DNA from: an uncultured Acetatifactor sp.
Lineage (GTDB): Bacteria > Bacillota > Clostridia > Lachnospirales > Lachnospiraceae
DNA length: 63,123 nt
Assembly (NCBI GenBank): GCA_910586835.1
Contig: CAJUJU010000010.1
Location: 1 to 63,123 of the forward strand
Reading direction: 5' to 3'
In this document: piece by piece, positions 31,890 to 42,300 of the stretch
Layout of the letters: the number at the start of each line of letters is the position of its first letter
Position numbering within the stretch: the stretch's first letter is position 1
The notes under the pieces: model-generated
Databases searched by the model: none
What the model saw: only the letters and a program-made list of their open reading frames with translations
What the model was told of the DNA's origin: nothing
Made by a program: the position numbers and the translations under genes

Positions 31890-32648
31890 ATGCTGGAAGT
31901 AATCAACTTAACGAAAAAGTACGCAAAAACGCTGGCGGTGGATCAGGTGGGCTTTACTGTACCGGACGGCAGAGTAGGGATTCTGCTGGGGCCAAACGGC
32001 GCGGGGAAGAGCACGGTGATCAAGAGCATCGCGGGTCTTTTGCGGTATCAGGGAACCATTCGGATCCAGGGAAAGGATTCCAGGACGGTGGAGGCAAAAA
32101 GGCATTTTGCCTATGTGCCTGAGCTGCCTTGCCTGTACGATGCGCTGACCGTGCGGGAACATATGGAGTTTATCACCCGGGCCTATGGCGTAAAGGTATC
32201 GGAAGAGGAGATCGGGGAGCTGTTTGAGCGTTTTGAGCTTACAGACAAACAGGATAAGCTGGGGAACGAGCTGTCCAAGGGTATGATGCAGAAGGTCAGT
32301 ATCTGTTGTGCCTTGATCACCTCGCCGGATGTAATCCTGCTGGATGAGCCCATGGTGGGACTGGATCCCGCCGCCATCAAGGAATTGAAGACGGTGATTC
32401 TGGAGCTTCGGGACAAGGGCTGTACCGTTCTGATCAGTACCCATATGCTGGAGATGGTAAAGGAGCTGTGGGATGTGACCTTTGTCATGGATAAGGGGCA
32501 TATCCTGGGAACCTACACGAGGGAAGACGTGGCCAACGAGGATTTGGAGGAGCTGTTCTTTGCGGTGACAGGCCAGGGCGAAAAGTCAGCGGAGAGCCGG
32601 AAAGCGCAGTCTGCCGCAGAGCAGGATTCTGCGGAGAGCGGGAGGTGA
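31890..32648 (+). CDS. ABC exporter, ATP-binding subunit
   Basis: A 252-aa ATPase with GPNGAGKSTV (Walker A), a Q-loop region at AYVPELP, signature NELSKGMMQK (LSKGM in place of LSGGQ, usual in this export class), Walker B VILLDEPMVGLD and the H-loop STHML. A short Ala/Ser/Glu-rich tail follows residue 230. GGAGGAAAG precedes the ATG. Its stop lies three bases before the permease gene. Confidence 0.92.
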   Translation: MLEVINLTKKYAKTLAVDQVGFTVPDGRVGILLGPNGAGKSTVIKSIAGLLRYQGTIRIQGKDSRTVEAKRHFAYVPELPCLYDALTVREHMEFITRAYGVKVSEEEIGELFERFELTDKQDKLGNELSKGMMQKVSICCALITSPDVILLDEPMVGLDPAAIKELKTVILELRDKGCTVLISTHMLEMVKELWDVTFVMDKGHILGTYTREDVANEDLEELFFAVTGQGEKSAESRKAQSAAEQDSAESGR

Positions 32649-32651
32649 CCC

Positions 32652-34220
32652 GTGGGAGCGATTGGATATCTCTATCGGCGGACTCTTGTAAACCGTATCA
32701 AAATGGCGCTGCGCAGGCCCATTACTTATTTTTATATTGTTGTGATTCTGTTTTATATCGTTGTCATGCCTTTTTCCATAAAAGTCTGGACCGAGCAGTT
32801 TAGCATTGATTCGCCGGAAGGATTGACGGGAGTGCTCACCGTTTTCGCGTTTTGGCTGGTTCCGGGCAACCTTATCGCGTTTGCGAAAAGAAAGGGACTG
32901 GTCTACCGAAACAGCGACGTTCATTTTCTGTTTCCCTCACCGGTGAGCCCGAAACGGGTTCTGGTCTACGCTTATCTGAGAATGCTGCCGTCACAGATAT
33001 TGATCAATCTTTTTGTGATTTTCTGTGGTCTGGCTGCGTTTCATGTGCCGGGATGGAAGCTGGCGGTCTGGTTCCTGTTTTCCGTCCTTCTCGAGAATGT
33101 GCTGGAGGGAAGCATTATGCTGCTTCTGTACGGGACAGAGCGGCTTACGGAGCGTCAGAGAAGCTGGATTATCCGGGGAGCATATGGACTGGTGGGAGTG
33201 CTGGCATTCATAGCCATCGGCTATTACCTTCGGGAAGGGCTGAGCTTTCAGACGGTGAGACATTTTCTGCACAGTGATGCGGTGCAGCTGGTGCCTCTGA
33301 TCGGATGGTATATTTCCGTGATCCATCTGTTGTTTGGCGGTGTTACGGTGGTAAATACAGTTGGAAGTCTGCTTTATCTGGGCCTTTTTGCCGTGTTGGT
33401 GGCAGCGGCGCTGCGGATGAAATGTACCGGCGCATACTATGAGGATGCCATCAAATTTGCGGAGGACTATGAGGAAGTGCTGGCCAGCCGCAGGCAGGGC
33501 AATACGGATAAGAGGCTGGGGAAAAAGCGGAAGTTCGGCAAAGCCAGTGTGCGGTGGAAGGGCGCGGGCGCAAAGGCCATCTTCTACAGACAGCTGCTGG
33601 AGTATAAGAAGAACAAATACTTTTTCTTTGATCTTTCCACAGCCTTTGCGTTGGCGGCAGGAGTGGGTATCGCATGGCTCTATGTGCGGGAAGGGGGCTT
33701 CGGGGAGTTTACACCTTTTATTATTCCGGCGGTTTCCGCTTATCTGATCTTTATATTTACCGCAATGAACGGGAAGTGGGCGAAGGAGCTTGCCTCTCCC
33801 TATACCTATCTGATTCCGGACAGTGCGTTTGCAAAGCTGGTAAACGCCACTGCCATTCAGCACATTCAGAGCGTGGTAAACGCAGTTTTCATCACGGTGC
33901 CCGGCGCTGTGGTCATGGAGATGTCGCCGTCTCTGGCGCTGCTGTGCATCCTGGGTTATGTGGCGCTGTCGGCCAATAAGCTGTATGCCCTGGCTGTGGC
34001 GGAGATCGTGGTAGGCGGAACCCTTGGGATTGTGGGGAGACAGCTGTTTCAGATGTTTTTGCAGGGAATCGCCATTATGGTGGCGCTGTTTGGGGCAATG
34101 CTGGGCATGATGACGGCTGGACTGGAGCTGGCTTATCTGTTGATGGTGGTGGCGCTGCTTTTGTTCACGGCGGCATTTATGGTGGTGGCATCCCTGAATT
34201 TTGACAAGCTGGAGAGCTGA
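32652..34220 (+). CDS. ABC exporter, membrane subunit
   Basis: A 522-aa membrane protein resembling the putative ABC exporter family (ABC_export). About twelve hydrophobic helices occur in two halves, joined by a basic cytoplasmic loop (about residues 275-300, RRQGNTDKRLGKKRKFG). An early VYRNSDVHFLFPSPVSPKRVLVY segment marks the family. Translation starts at GTG 32652, with GGAGGTGA overlapping the ATPase stop, so both subunits are coupled. The exported compound is unknown. Confidence 0.82.
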   Translation: MGAIGYLYRRTLVNRIKMALRRPITYFYIVVILFYIVVMPFSIKVWTEQFSIDSPEGLTGVLTVFAFWLVPGNLIAFAKRKGLVYRNSDVHFLFPSPVSPKRVLVYAYLRMLPSQILINLFVIFCGLAAFHVPGWKLAVWFLFSVLLENVLEGSIMLLLYGTERLTERQRSWIIRGAYGLVGVLAFIAIGYYLREGLSFQTVRHFLHSDAVQLVPLIGWYISVIHLLFGGVTVVNTVGSLLYLGLFAVLVAAALRMKCTGAYYEDAIKFAEDYEEVLASRRQGNTDKRLGKKRKFGKASVRWKGAGAKAIFYRQLLEYKKNKYFFFDLSTAFALAAGVGIAWLYVREGGFGEFTPFIIPAVSAYLIFIFTAMNGKWAKELASPYTYLIPDSAFAKLVNATAIQHIQSVVNAVFITVPGAVVMEMSPSLALLCILGYVALSANKLYALAVAEIVVGGTLGIVGRQLFQMFLQGIAIMVALFGAMLGMMTAGLELAYLLMVVALLLFTAAFMVVASLNFDKLES

Positions 34221-34280
34221 GCGGGCATATGATTTTGGCGATGCAGAGTCTGACACAGAGACGGGAAGAGGAGGTTTTTT

Positions 34281-35423
34281 ATGCAGCTGCCGTTATTTGA
34301 GAGGTATATAGACCAGCTGATCGAGCGAAGCACGCTGGATATTCCGGTGTGGAATATTGAAAAAGCCAGGGCGGGAAAGGCCGGAGGATGGAATTATATC
34401 GACGGCTGTATGATCCTTGCGTTGCTGGAGACATATCGGGCCACGGGGGAGAAGCGGTATTTCGAGTTTGCGGACGCCTTTATCGATCATCGGGTCAGGG
34501 AAGACGGAACCATAAACGGCTACTCCGTGGAGGAGTATAATATTGACAATGTGAATGCGGGCAAAACGCTGTTTGCCCTGTATGAGATAAACGGAAAGGA
34601 AAAATACCGCAAAGCAATCGACCTGATTTACAGACAGGTGCAGAGCCAGCCCAGGACGGCGGAGGGGAATTTCTGGCATAAGAAGATTTACCCGAACCAG
34701 GTCTGGCTGGACGGCCTGTATATGGGGCAGCCCTTCTACATGGAATATGAGACCAGATTCAACGGACGAAAAAATTACGGTGATATCTTCGCTCAGTTTG
34801 CGGTTGTTGTGAAGCATATGCGTGATGAGAAGACAGGGCTGTACTACCACGGCTATGACGCCTCCAGGGAAGTGTTCTGGTGCGACCGGGAGACGGGACT
34901 GTCGAAGAACTTCTGGCTCAGGGCGCTGGGCTGGTATTCCATGGCGCTGCTGGATACGCTCTCCAAATGTGAGCCGGGGGAGGAATACCGGGGAGAGTAT
35001 GAGAATCTGAAGCAGGTCTTTGTACGGCTGACGGAGGATATGCTCCGGTTTCAGGACGAGACGGGCATGTGGTATCAGCTGCCCGCGCTGGGAGGGCAGG
35101 AGCCCAATTATCTGGAGACCAGCGGCAGTGCTATCATGGCCTATTCTCTGTTAAAGGGGGTACGGCTGGGATTTCTGCCCGGGGAATACAGAGAGTACGG
35201 GCTGAAGGCTTTTCACGGTATCTGCGGCAAATATCTGAAGGAGACGGAGCAGGGGCTGACCCTGGGAGGAATCTGTCTGGTGGCGGGGCTTGGGCCTGCG
35301 GGCGACCTGCGCCGTGACGGCAGCTTTGCCTATTACATGTCGGAGCCTGTGGTGGAGAATGACGCCAAGGGGGTGGGACCTTTGCTTTTGGCCTACACGG
35401 AGCTGCGGCGTCTGGAGGGCTGA
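34281..35423 (+). CDS. Unsaturated rhamnogalacturonyl hydrolase (GH105)
   Basis: Cytoplasmic hydrolase that removes the unsaturated galacturonyl unit left by pectate or rhamnogalacturonan lyases. The alpha/alpha-barrel family pattern is clear: WNYIDGCMILALLETY, NVNAGKTLFALYE, KKIYPNQVWLDGLYMGQPFYMEY, and FWLRALGWYSMALLD. D144 in WLDGLYMG aligns with the catalytic Asp of Bacillus YteR. No signal peptide is present. No lyase or pectin transporter gene lies next to it, so its substrate supply is unclear. Confidence 0.92.
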   Translation: MQLPLFERYIDQLIERSTLDIPVWNIEKARAGKAGGWNYIDGCMILALLETYRATGEKRYFEFADAFIDHRVREDGTINGYSVEEYNIDNVNAGKTLFALYEINGKEKYRKAIDLIYRQVQSQPRTAEGNFWHKKIYPNQVWLDGLYMGQPFYMEYETRFNGRKNYGDIFAQFAVVVKHMRDEKTGLYYHGYDASREVFWCDRETGLSKNFWLRALGWYSMALLDTLSKCEPGEEYRGEYENLKQVFVRLTEDMLRFQDETGMWYQLPALGGQEPNYLETSGSAIMAYSLLKGVRLGFLPGEYREYGLKAFHGICGKYLKETEQGLTLGGICLVAGLGPAGDLRRDGSFAYYMSEPVVENDAKGVGPLLLAYTELRRLEG

Positions 35424-35462
35424 CCGGAGGGATTCTGTAAGATTATCAGGTGTGATTTGCGC

Positions 35463-35491
35463 TTCCAAAACGGTGTCGATTGCTGTATAAT
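35463..35491 (+). promoter_or_regulatory. Promoter of the first GGDEF gene, nested in a hairpin
   Basis: TATAAT at 35486-35491 with TTCCAA at 35463-35468 (17-base spacer, 4/6). The -10 box falls inside the loop of the terminator-like hairpin at 35467-35512. Confidence 0.45.
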
Positions 35492-35514
35492 AAAAGTAAT
35501 CGACGCCGTTTTTT
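35467..35514 (+). terminator. Terminator after the GH105 gene
   Basis: A 15-bp stem (35467-35481 with 35498-35512, one G-U pair), a 16-base loop and a run of Ts. Confidence 0.75.
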
Positions 35515-35533
35515 AACAGGAAAGGATATGGGG

Positions 35534-36739
35534 ATGAGAAAGAGTCTGTCGCAGATCATGGGGGATCTGCAGGGAGCGTTTGTGCATTCTACCGGTTATA
35601 TAAGACGGGACAGTTTAAAGATCCGAAAGCAGGTGCAGGAGAAGCTTGCGGAGACAAACTGCAAGCGGATTCTGGCGGTTGCGCCGGGGCTGATACTGAT
35701 TGCGGTATATAATATGGCGAGTCTGAACAGCGCCCGGGCCGGGGAGCTGTTTCCGGTGTCGCTGTCGTTGAGTATCTGGATTATTGTGCAGGCGGTTCTC
35801 TTTGCCGCCATCATTGTCTGGATTCTTTATCTGAACGGTATTGACAACTCGAAGGAGGTCTGGAAGTGCAAGATTCTCCACAGGGTTTTCTGGTGGACCT
35901 GGTTTCTGGGGATGGCGGGCATTGCCCTGTGCAGGGTGGAATGCGGGAAGGGCTATGACTTTTTTGTCGTTATCTGTGTGGTGATCTGTATCATTCCCCT
36001 GCACAGCTTCTGGGAATTCTGTCTGCTGCTGGGTCTGGCCTATCTGGTGTTTGTCTGGTCGGCTTCCCTGGCGGACAGAATGGGTGTTGACTATCAGGCC
36101 TTTGCGGCAGTGATGTACGCAGGCATCGCCCTGCTGGTGGTGGGATTTGTGGCACAGCAGTTTGAGGTGGGCCTGAGGACACTGCAGGAATATATCCAGG
36201 TGAAGACCTTCATTGATCCGCTGACCGGTCTGCTGAACCGCAGAGGGGCAAACGCGGTGCTGGAGGAGGAACTGTCCGGCGGCAGAAGGCATCCGTTTCT
36301 GGGGGTGGTGATGCTGGATATCGACTATTTTAAAAAGTACAATGACTCTCTGGGGCATGATGCGGGAGACGAGTGTCTTGCCTCAGTGGCGGACTGCGTC
36401 AGGGATGCGGCAGGGGATCATACCCGGCTGCTGATCCGGCACGGCGGGGAGGAGTTTGTAGCCATTTTCCCAGGGGTATACGGACGGGAACTGGAGGAAC
36501 TGGCGGAGAAGATCAGAAGAACGGTTTTTGACAGGGGAATTCCTGCGCCGGCCTCCGCCGTGTCAAAGGTGGTGACGGTCAGCGCGGGGGCTGCCGCGGA
36601 GAGAATGCCGGAGGCGTCGGCCAACCGGGAATTGCGGTATGAGGATTTGCTGCGGCGGGCGGACGAAGCGCTGTATGCCGCCAAGGCCGCCGGGCGGAAC
36701 AGAGTGGTGTTTTCGGAAGATTCTGTTGAAAATGGGTAA
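35534..36739 (+). CDS. Membrane diguanylate cyclase (GGDEF)
   Basis: Makes cyclic di-GMP from two GTP. The N-terminal half holds about six membrane helices (from about residue 42), of no recognised sensor type. The GGDEF domain begins near residue 238 (DPLTGLLNRRG) and has LDIDYFKKYND, GHDAGDECL and the active loop RHGGEEF at about 304-308, so it should be catalytic. The RxxD inhibitory site before the loop reads DHTR, so product inhibition there is unlikely. ATG 35534 has AAAGGA at a normal distance; an ATG at 35528 is too close. Confidence 0.9.
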   Translation: MRKSLSQIMGDLQGAFVHSTGYIRRDSLKIRKQVQEKLAETNCKRILAVAPGLILIAVYNMASLNSARAGELFPVSLSLSIWIIVQAVLFAAIIVWILYLNGIDNSKEVWKCKILHRVFWWTWFLGMAGIALCRVECGKGYDFFVVICVVICIIPLHSFWEFCLLLGLAYLVFVWSASLADRMGVDYQAFAAVMYAGIALLVVGFVAQQFEVGLRTLQEYIQVKTFIDPLTGLLNRRGANAVLEEELSGGRRHPFLGVVMLDIDYFKKYNDSLGHDAGDECLASVADCVRDAAGDHTRLLIRHGGEEFVAIFPGVYGRELEELAEKIRRTVFDRGIPAPASAVSKVVTVSAGAAAERMPEASANRELRYEDLLRRADEALYAAKAAGRNRVVFSEDSVENG

Positions 36740-36764
36740 AAATCTGCCGATTTTGAGCGTGTTC

Positions 36765-36794
36765 TTGACAGCGTTCCCTCCGGAATATTAAAAT
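36765..36794 (+). promoter_or_regulatory. Promoter of the second GGDEF gene
   Basis: A perfect TTGACA at 36765-36770 and TAAAAT at 36789-36794 with an 18-base spacer. Confidence 0.65.
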
Positions 36795-36831
36795 GGTTTT
36801 GTGACGGAGAATTTTGGAAGAGGAAACACTT

Positions 36832-37944
36832 ATGAATGTTGAGGAAGAGTACCTGAGTCTGCAGGAGCAGTGCAGAAAAAAGATTTTAAAATCGGTCTAT
36901 ATCATGACGGGTGTGCTTTTTGGCATGGAGATCCTGATTTATGTGCTGATGAAAGCGTTTCATACAGGGATGGTGGAAAACGACCTGAATTATATCCTGT
37001 TTTATATACTGACTCCCAGCCTGATCAATGTGGGATGTGTGCTGGCGGCCAGGTTTGCGGTGCTGGGGGAGTGCACGGTGCAGAGGAAGAGTCAGGCGCT
37101 TATTCTCTGTATTCTCTGTATCTGTCTTGTGACCGCCACCTTTCATGGTCTTTTCCTGATGACCTCCTGTACCTTTGTGATACCGATTATCGTATCCATT
37201 ATGTTTGACAGCAGGCGGCTGACCGGCGGAACCACGGCTCTGTCGGTGCTCTTTATGCTGATAGGAGCGTGTACGGCCAGTTTATTTGATAATACCTGGA
37301 GTCTGAAGTACCGTATTCTCAGCGGTCTGGTGGGCGCCGTACTCATTGTGATGACCAGTACTGTGTGCATGTCCCTGCTGTACCTGAACGAGGAGAAGAA
37401 TGCCATTATCCGCAAAAGCTGTCGGATGAACGAGGAGATGCAGCACGCCCTGAAGAGAGATGCCATGACAGGGCTCTATAATCATACGGAATTTTACAAA
37501 AGGCTGGATCAGCATTACAGAGAGTGCCATGTACAGAGCGGGCAGCTGACGGTGGCCGTGCTGGATGTGGATTTTTTCAAGCGGGTGAACGATGCCTATG
37601 GCCATGAGTGCGGCGATGCGGTTCTGATCCGGCTTGCGGATGTGCTGATGGAGTACTGCCAGGAGTACGGGGAAGTATTCCGGTATGGCGGGGAGGAGTT
37701 TGCCGTGATCAGCAGAAGACTGTCGGAGAGGCAGATGGCGGAACGGATGGATCGGGTCAGGAAGGCGGTCAACGAGCTGAAGTTTGACTTTATGCCGGAG
37801 GGACAGCTGAGCTTCAGCTGCGGCATATATGAGTACCAGGGCGATAAGATGCTGGCCCAGGAGATTTTTTCCAGGGCGGACAGAGCGCTTTACCGGGCGA
37901 AGGAACAGGGCAGAAACAAGTGTGTCTGCCACAGCGATTTGTAG
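36832..37944 (+). CDS. Membrane diguanylate cyclase (GGDEF)
   Basis: A second cyclase, 370 aa, with a short cytoplasmic start, five or six membrane helices (about residues 18-190) and a GGDEF domain from about residue 210 (DAMTGLYNHTEFYKRL). The domain carries VLDVDFFKRVNDAYGHECGD and RYGGEEF at about 286-290. The inhibitory-site position reads QEYG, so no RxxD. It differs from the upstream cyclase in its membrane half, suggesting a different input. AGAGGAAA precedes the ATG. It ends 19 bases before ansA. Confidence 0.9.
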   Translation: MNVEEEYLSLQEQCRKKILKSVYIMTGVLFGMEILIYVLMKAFHTGMVENDLNYILFYILTPSLINVGCVLAARFAVLGECTVQRKSQALILCILCICLVTATFHGLFLMTSCTFVIPIIVSIMFDSRRLTGGTTALSVLFMLIGACTASLFDNTWSLKYRILSGLVGAVLIVMTSTVCMSLLYLNEEKNAIIRKSCRMNEEMQHALKRDAMTGLYNHTEFYKRLDQHYRECHVQSGQLTVAVLDVDFFKRVNDAYGHECGDAVLIRLADVLMEYCQEYGEVFRYGGEEFAVISRRLSERQMAERMDRVRKAVNELKFDFMPEGQLSFSCGIYEYQGDKMLAQEIFSRADRALYRAKEQGRNKCVCHSDL

Positions 37945-37963
37945 GAGCGGCAGAGAAGATTTG

Positions 37964-38989
37964 ATGAAGAAAAAACTGCTTTTGATAGCGACGGGAGGCA
38001 CCATTGCCTCGGAATATACCAGGGAGGGGCTTGCTCCCGGGCTTGCGGCGGAGGAGCTGTTGTCCTATGTGGAGGAACACAGGGAGTTCTGCCAGGTCAG
38101 CGTGCTACAGCCTTTCGGGCTCGACAGTACGAATATTTACGCCAGGCACTGGCTGGAGCTGGCGGCCTGCATTGAGGAGAATTATGCCTCCTACGATGGC
38201 TTTGTCCTCTGTCACGGGACGGATACCATGGCGTTCACGGCTGCGGCGCTGTCCTATCTGGTGCAGAACAGCAGAAAGCCCATTGTCATTACGGGCTCTC
38301 AGAAGCCTATCAATCTGCCGGTGACGGACGCCAGAACCAATCTGCTGGACAGTCTGAGATTTGCCTCCGAGCCGGGAGCATACGGAGTCAATATCGTGTT
38401 TGACGGTAAGGTCATTGCGGGAACCAGGGCAAAGAAAGAGCGCTCCAAGAGCTACAATGCCTTCTCCAGCATCAACTATCCGTCCATAGCAGTGATACAG
38501 GACGGCAGGATTTTATTTTATATAGACGACAAGGATAAGCTTACGGGCGATGTGCGTTTTTACCATGATCTGAACGACAGGGTGCTGCTTTTAAAGCTGA
38601 TACCGGGTATGGACGGCAGCGTGCTGAACCGACTGTTTGCCTTCTATGACGGGGTGGTCATAGAGGCTTTTGGCGTGGGTGGTTTCCCGGAGTACGGTGA
38701 GGAGCCGTTTTATCCGGAGATCCGGCGCTGGATCGACGCGGGAAAGATCGTCATGCTTGCCACTCAGGTGACTCACGAGGGAAGCGATATGGAGGTGTAC
38801 CGGGTGGGAAAGGCCATCAAGGCGGATTTTTGTCTGATGGAGGCCTATGACATGACGCTGGAGGCTGCGGTGACAAAGACTATGTGGGCTCTGGGGCAGA
38901 CGGACAGCCGGGAGGAATTCCGTCGTCTGTTTTACGCCACCGTTAACCACGATATTCTTCTGACGCCCTCCCAGGTATTGCGCCAGTGA
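37964..38989 (+). CDS. ansA: L-asparaginase, type I
   Basis: Hydrolyses asparagine to aspartate and ammonia in the cytoplasm. Both threonine signatures are present: LLLIATGGTIASEYT at the N-terminus and LCHGTDTMAFTAAALSYL at about residues 83-100, followed by the substrate-binding GSQKPINLPVTDARTN. There is no signal peptide, which fits the type I cytoplasmic form. The 341-aa length is normal. I start at ATG 37964, which begins the conserved MKKKLLLIATGG; its ribosome binding site is weak. Confidence 0.93.
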   Translation: MKKKLLLIATGGTIASEYTREGLAPGLAAEELLSYVEEHREFCQVSVLQPFGLDSTNIYARHWLELAACIEENYASYDGFVLCHGTDTMAFTAAALSYLVQNSRKPIVITGSQKPINLPVTDARTNLLDSLRFASEPGAYGVNIVFDGKVIAGTRAKKERSKSYNAFSSINYPSIAVIQDGRILFYIDDKDKLTGDVRFYHDLNDRVLLLKLIPGMDGSVLNRLFAFYDGVVIEAFGVGGFPEYGEEPFYPEIRRWIDAGKIVMLATQVTHEGSDMEVYRVGKAIKADFCLMEAYDMTLEAAVTKTMWALGQTDSREEFRRLFYATVNHDILLTPSQVLRQ

Positions 38990-39015
38990 AAAACAGATGG
39001 TACAATAAAAGAAAA

Positions 39016-39359
39016 CTGCTGTCCTTATTGCCTTTTTTCTTCCTTTTTTCTTGCCCGGCGGGGCGGATGCGTTCCGAATGCTTCGGGTAGTCAGAATTCT
39101 GCATCTTTTCCGCATCAATTCCCACTATGACGCCTTCCATGTGATTATGGAGGTTCTGAAGGAAAAAAGAAATCAGCCGGCATCCGGTGGTCGGTTTCGC
39201 CGCTGCTTACGGTGGGCTGCGGCGATATTTATCCGGTGACGGCGGGACTTGCAGGAGTTTTGTGGTGATGGTAAAAAAGGGGGGGCGGAAAATGTGCGTC
39301 CCCAGGGTGATACCGTACTGAGGGAACGGGACAGGGTTCTGCTGTTTGAAAAGAAATAG
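39016..39359 (+). pseudogene. Relic of a voltage-gated potassium channel gene
   Basis: Three reading frames each hold a piece of an ion-channel protein in the right order. At 39016-39039 LLSLLPFF resembles the end of S3. From about 39030 to 39180, in another frame, FFLPGGADAFRMLRVVRI and LHLFRINSHYDAF give the S4 voltage sensor and S4-S5 linker. At 39188-39238, in a third frame, WSVSPLLTVGCGDIYPVT is the pore with selectivity filter TVGCGD (normally TVGYGD). At 39297-39359, back in the S4 frame, GDTVLRERDRVLLFEKK looks like a TrkA-C end. S1, S2 and S5 are missing. This is a decayed gene filling the 395-base gap after ansA. Confidence 0.75.
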
Positions 39360-39384
39360 CAGCGGACAGAAGCGGGAGGCTATT

Positions 39385-42300
39385 ATGGGGGAGCAGAAAC
39401 GGGATGCTATGACGAACGGATACGGAGAGAGCGAGAGCGCAGAGATTGCGGCCGTGGCCTTCAATCTGTTGAGAGATGCCTATTACCGGATCAGTTATAT
39501 AGACCTGAACAAAAACGAAGTGCGGAATCTGAAGATTGTGGACGCCGAGTGGGAGGACGAGAAGCTCTGCTGCTTCGCGTATGACAGGCTGATCGAAAAC
39601 TGTGCGAAAAAGCATGTGCATGAAAGCGACAGGGAGAAATTCATCCGGCTGATGAAGACGGAGAACCTGCGGAATTGTTTTGCGGTAAAGCAGGATACGG
39701 TGGAGTTTACCTATCGAAGGCTGGTCGGGGAGACATACCGCTGGGTGCAGACGGAGATTGTGCCGCTGGAGGATTATTCGGAGGATCGGGCCCGGGCGGT
39801 CTGGTATGTGAAGAATATCACGGAGGAGAAGGTCAGGGAGGCGGAATACAACAAGGCGCTGCGCAGGAATAATGCGGAGCTTCAGGAGGCCAACGATTCC
39901 CTGCGCAGGCAGATGGCTATCGTGGGATCGCTGAGCGATATCTATCTGTGCTGTTACGAGGCAAATCTGCTGACAAAGGAATATCGGGAGATCAACGCAA
40001 AGCCTTTTCTCAGGGAGTCGATTCCTTCAAACGGTTCCCTGAGGGCCGGATTTGAGGCTTTTCAGAGGTGTTGTGTACAGGAAAGCTTCTGGAAGAATAT
40101 GGACGAATTTACGGATCTGGACTCCCTTTCCCGGCGAATGCAGGATACCAATATTGTCAGTCTGGAGTATCCTGGTTTGACAATCGGCTGGTGCAGGCTC
40201 AGCTTTATCGCGGTTGAGCGGGATGGGGACGGCCGTCCTGTGACGGCTCTTGTGGTCAGCCAGGACATTACAGGGGAGAAGATGGTGGAGGAGAGGCTGT
40301 CCAGGAAGCTGTACGGGGATCTGCAGGAGCAGAACAGGAAGCTTTCGGACGCGCTGCTGATGAGGAATCAGGCCGCCAGGGCGCTGGAGTGTGAGAGAAG
40401 GCAGTACAGGGATGCGCTGACCTTAAACAGCGAGTTCAGCTACGGGCTGGATTTGACCGACGGCTTCCTGCGGGAGGAGATCACGGACAGAACCGGAGAG
40501 GATGTGCTGGCAAAGACCGGAGTGACGCTTCCGGTGAACATTGACATCTTCTTTGAAGCCTGCGAACGACTGTATCAGTTCCAGCCGCTGAGCTCCGGAA
40601 TGGAGAAACTGTGGCGCAGGGATGAGCTGATTCAGGCCTTTCACAGGGGAGAGACGGATGTGGAGGCGGAATTCTACCTGAAGAGCGTTGACAGTTATCT
40701 GCGGTACAGTATTCTTTTGTTTCAGGATGATGAGACGGAGCATATTCACGCCTTTGTCATCGGCAGGGATATCACCGCCGCCAGAAGGCAGGAGGAGCTT
40801 GCCAGGCAGGCCTTGGAGGAGGCCTACGATGCCGCCAACGCTGCCAATGCTGCCAAGACGGATTTTCTCTCCAGTATGAGCCATGATATCCGCACGCCCA
40901 TGAATGCCATCATCGGCATGACGGCCATTGCCGCCAGCCATATCGACGACAGGGAAAAGGTGGCGGATGCCCTGAAAAAGATCACCATATCCAGCAGGCA
41001 TCTTCTGGGGCTGATCAATGAGATCCTGGATATGTCCAAGATCGAGGCGGGCAAGATGAGCCTGAACGAGGAGGCCTTCAACCTTTCGGAGCTTCTTGCA
41101 AATCTGATCACCATGGTGCATCCCCAGATACAGGAGCATGGCCATGAACTGCAGGTGCGTATTCACGATATCGTTCACGAGGATGTGCTTGGAGACAGTC
41201 TGCGCATTCAGCAGGCCTTTGTGAACATTATGGGAAACGCCATAAAGTATACGCCGGACGGAGGAAGGATCACGCTGACAGTGGCGGAAAAGCCCATATC
41301 GCAGCCGAGAACGGGGTGCTATGAATTTGTCTTTGAAGACAACGGAATCGGAATGACCAGAGAATATGTGGAAAAGATCTTCCTTCCCTTCACCCGGGCG
41401 GAGGACTCCAGGGTCAGCAAGATTCAGGGCACGGGACTGGGTATGCCCATCACCCAGAATATCGTCCGTATGATGAACGGAAATATTGAGGTGGAGAGCG
41501 AGCCAGGAAAGGGATCCCGCTTTACCGCCACCATATTCCTGAAGCTGCAGGAGACCGATCTGCCGGATACTTCCGGGCTGGAGGGGCTCTTTGTGCTGGT
41601 GGCGGACGACGACAGAATCTCCTGCGAGTCTACCTGCTGTATGCTGGAGGAGATCGGCATGGACGGAGAGTGGGTGCTTTCCGGCAGGGAGGCGTTGGAG
41701 AGAGTGGTGGAAAGACACCGGCAGGCAAGGGATTATTTTGCCGTCATTCTGGATTGGAAGATGCCCGATATGAGCGGTGTGGAAACTGCCCGGGAGATCA
41801 GGAAGGTGGTGGGGAACGACGTACCCATTATCATTCTCTCCGCCTACGACTGGACGGACATCGAATTTGAGGCCCGGGCGGCGGGAGTCAACGGGTTCCT
41901 CTGTAAGCCGGTGTTCAAGTCGGGACTTACCAGACTGTTCCGGATGCTGATCGGGGATGAGGAAGAGTGCGCACAGGAGAGCGGTGTCAGAGAGACCATG
42001 GAGGCAGACGATCTCACGGGAAAGAGAGTCCTGTTGGTGGAGGACAATGACATCAACCGGGAGATCGCGTCGGAGATTCTGGGCATGACCGGATTGTGTG
42101 TGGAGGAGGCCGTGGACGGAAAACAGGCAGTGGATCTGTTTGAGCAGTCGGAGGAAGGGTATTACGACATGGTTCTGATGGATATCCAGATGCCTGTGAT
42201 GAACGGTTATCAGGCGACCATGGCCATACGCGCCATGAAGCGTAAAGACGCCCTGCGGATTCCGATTTTGGCCATGACGGCCAACGCTTTCGCGGAGGAT

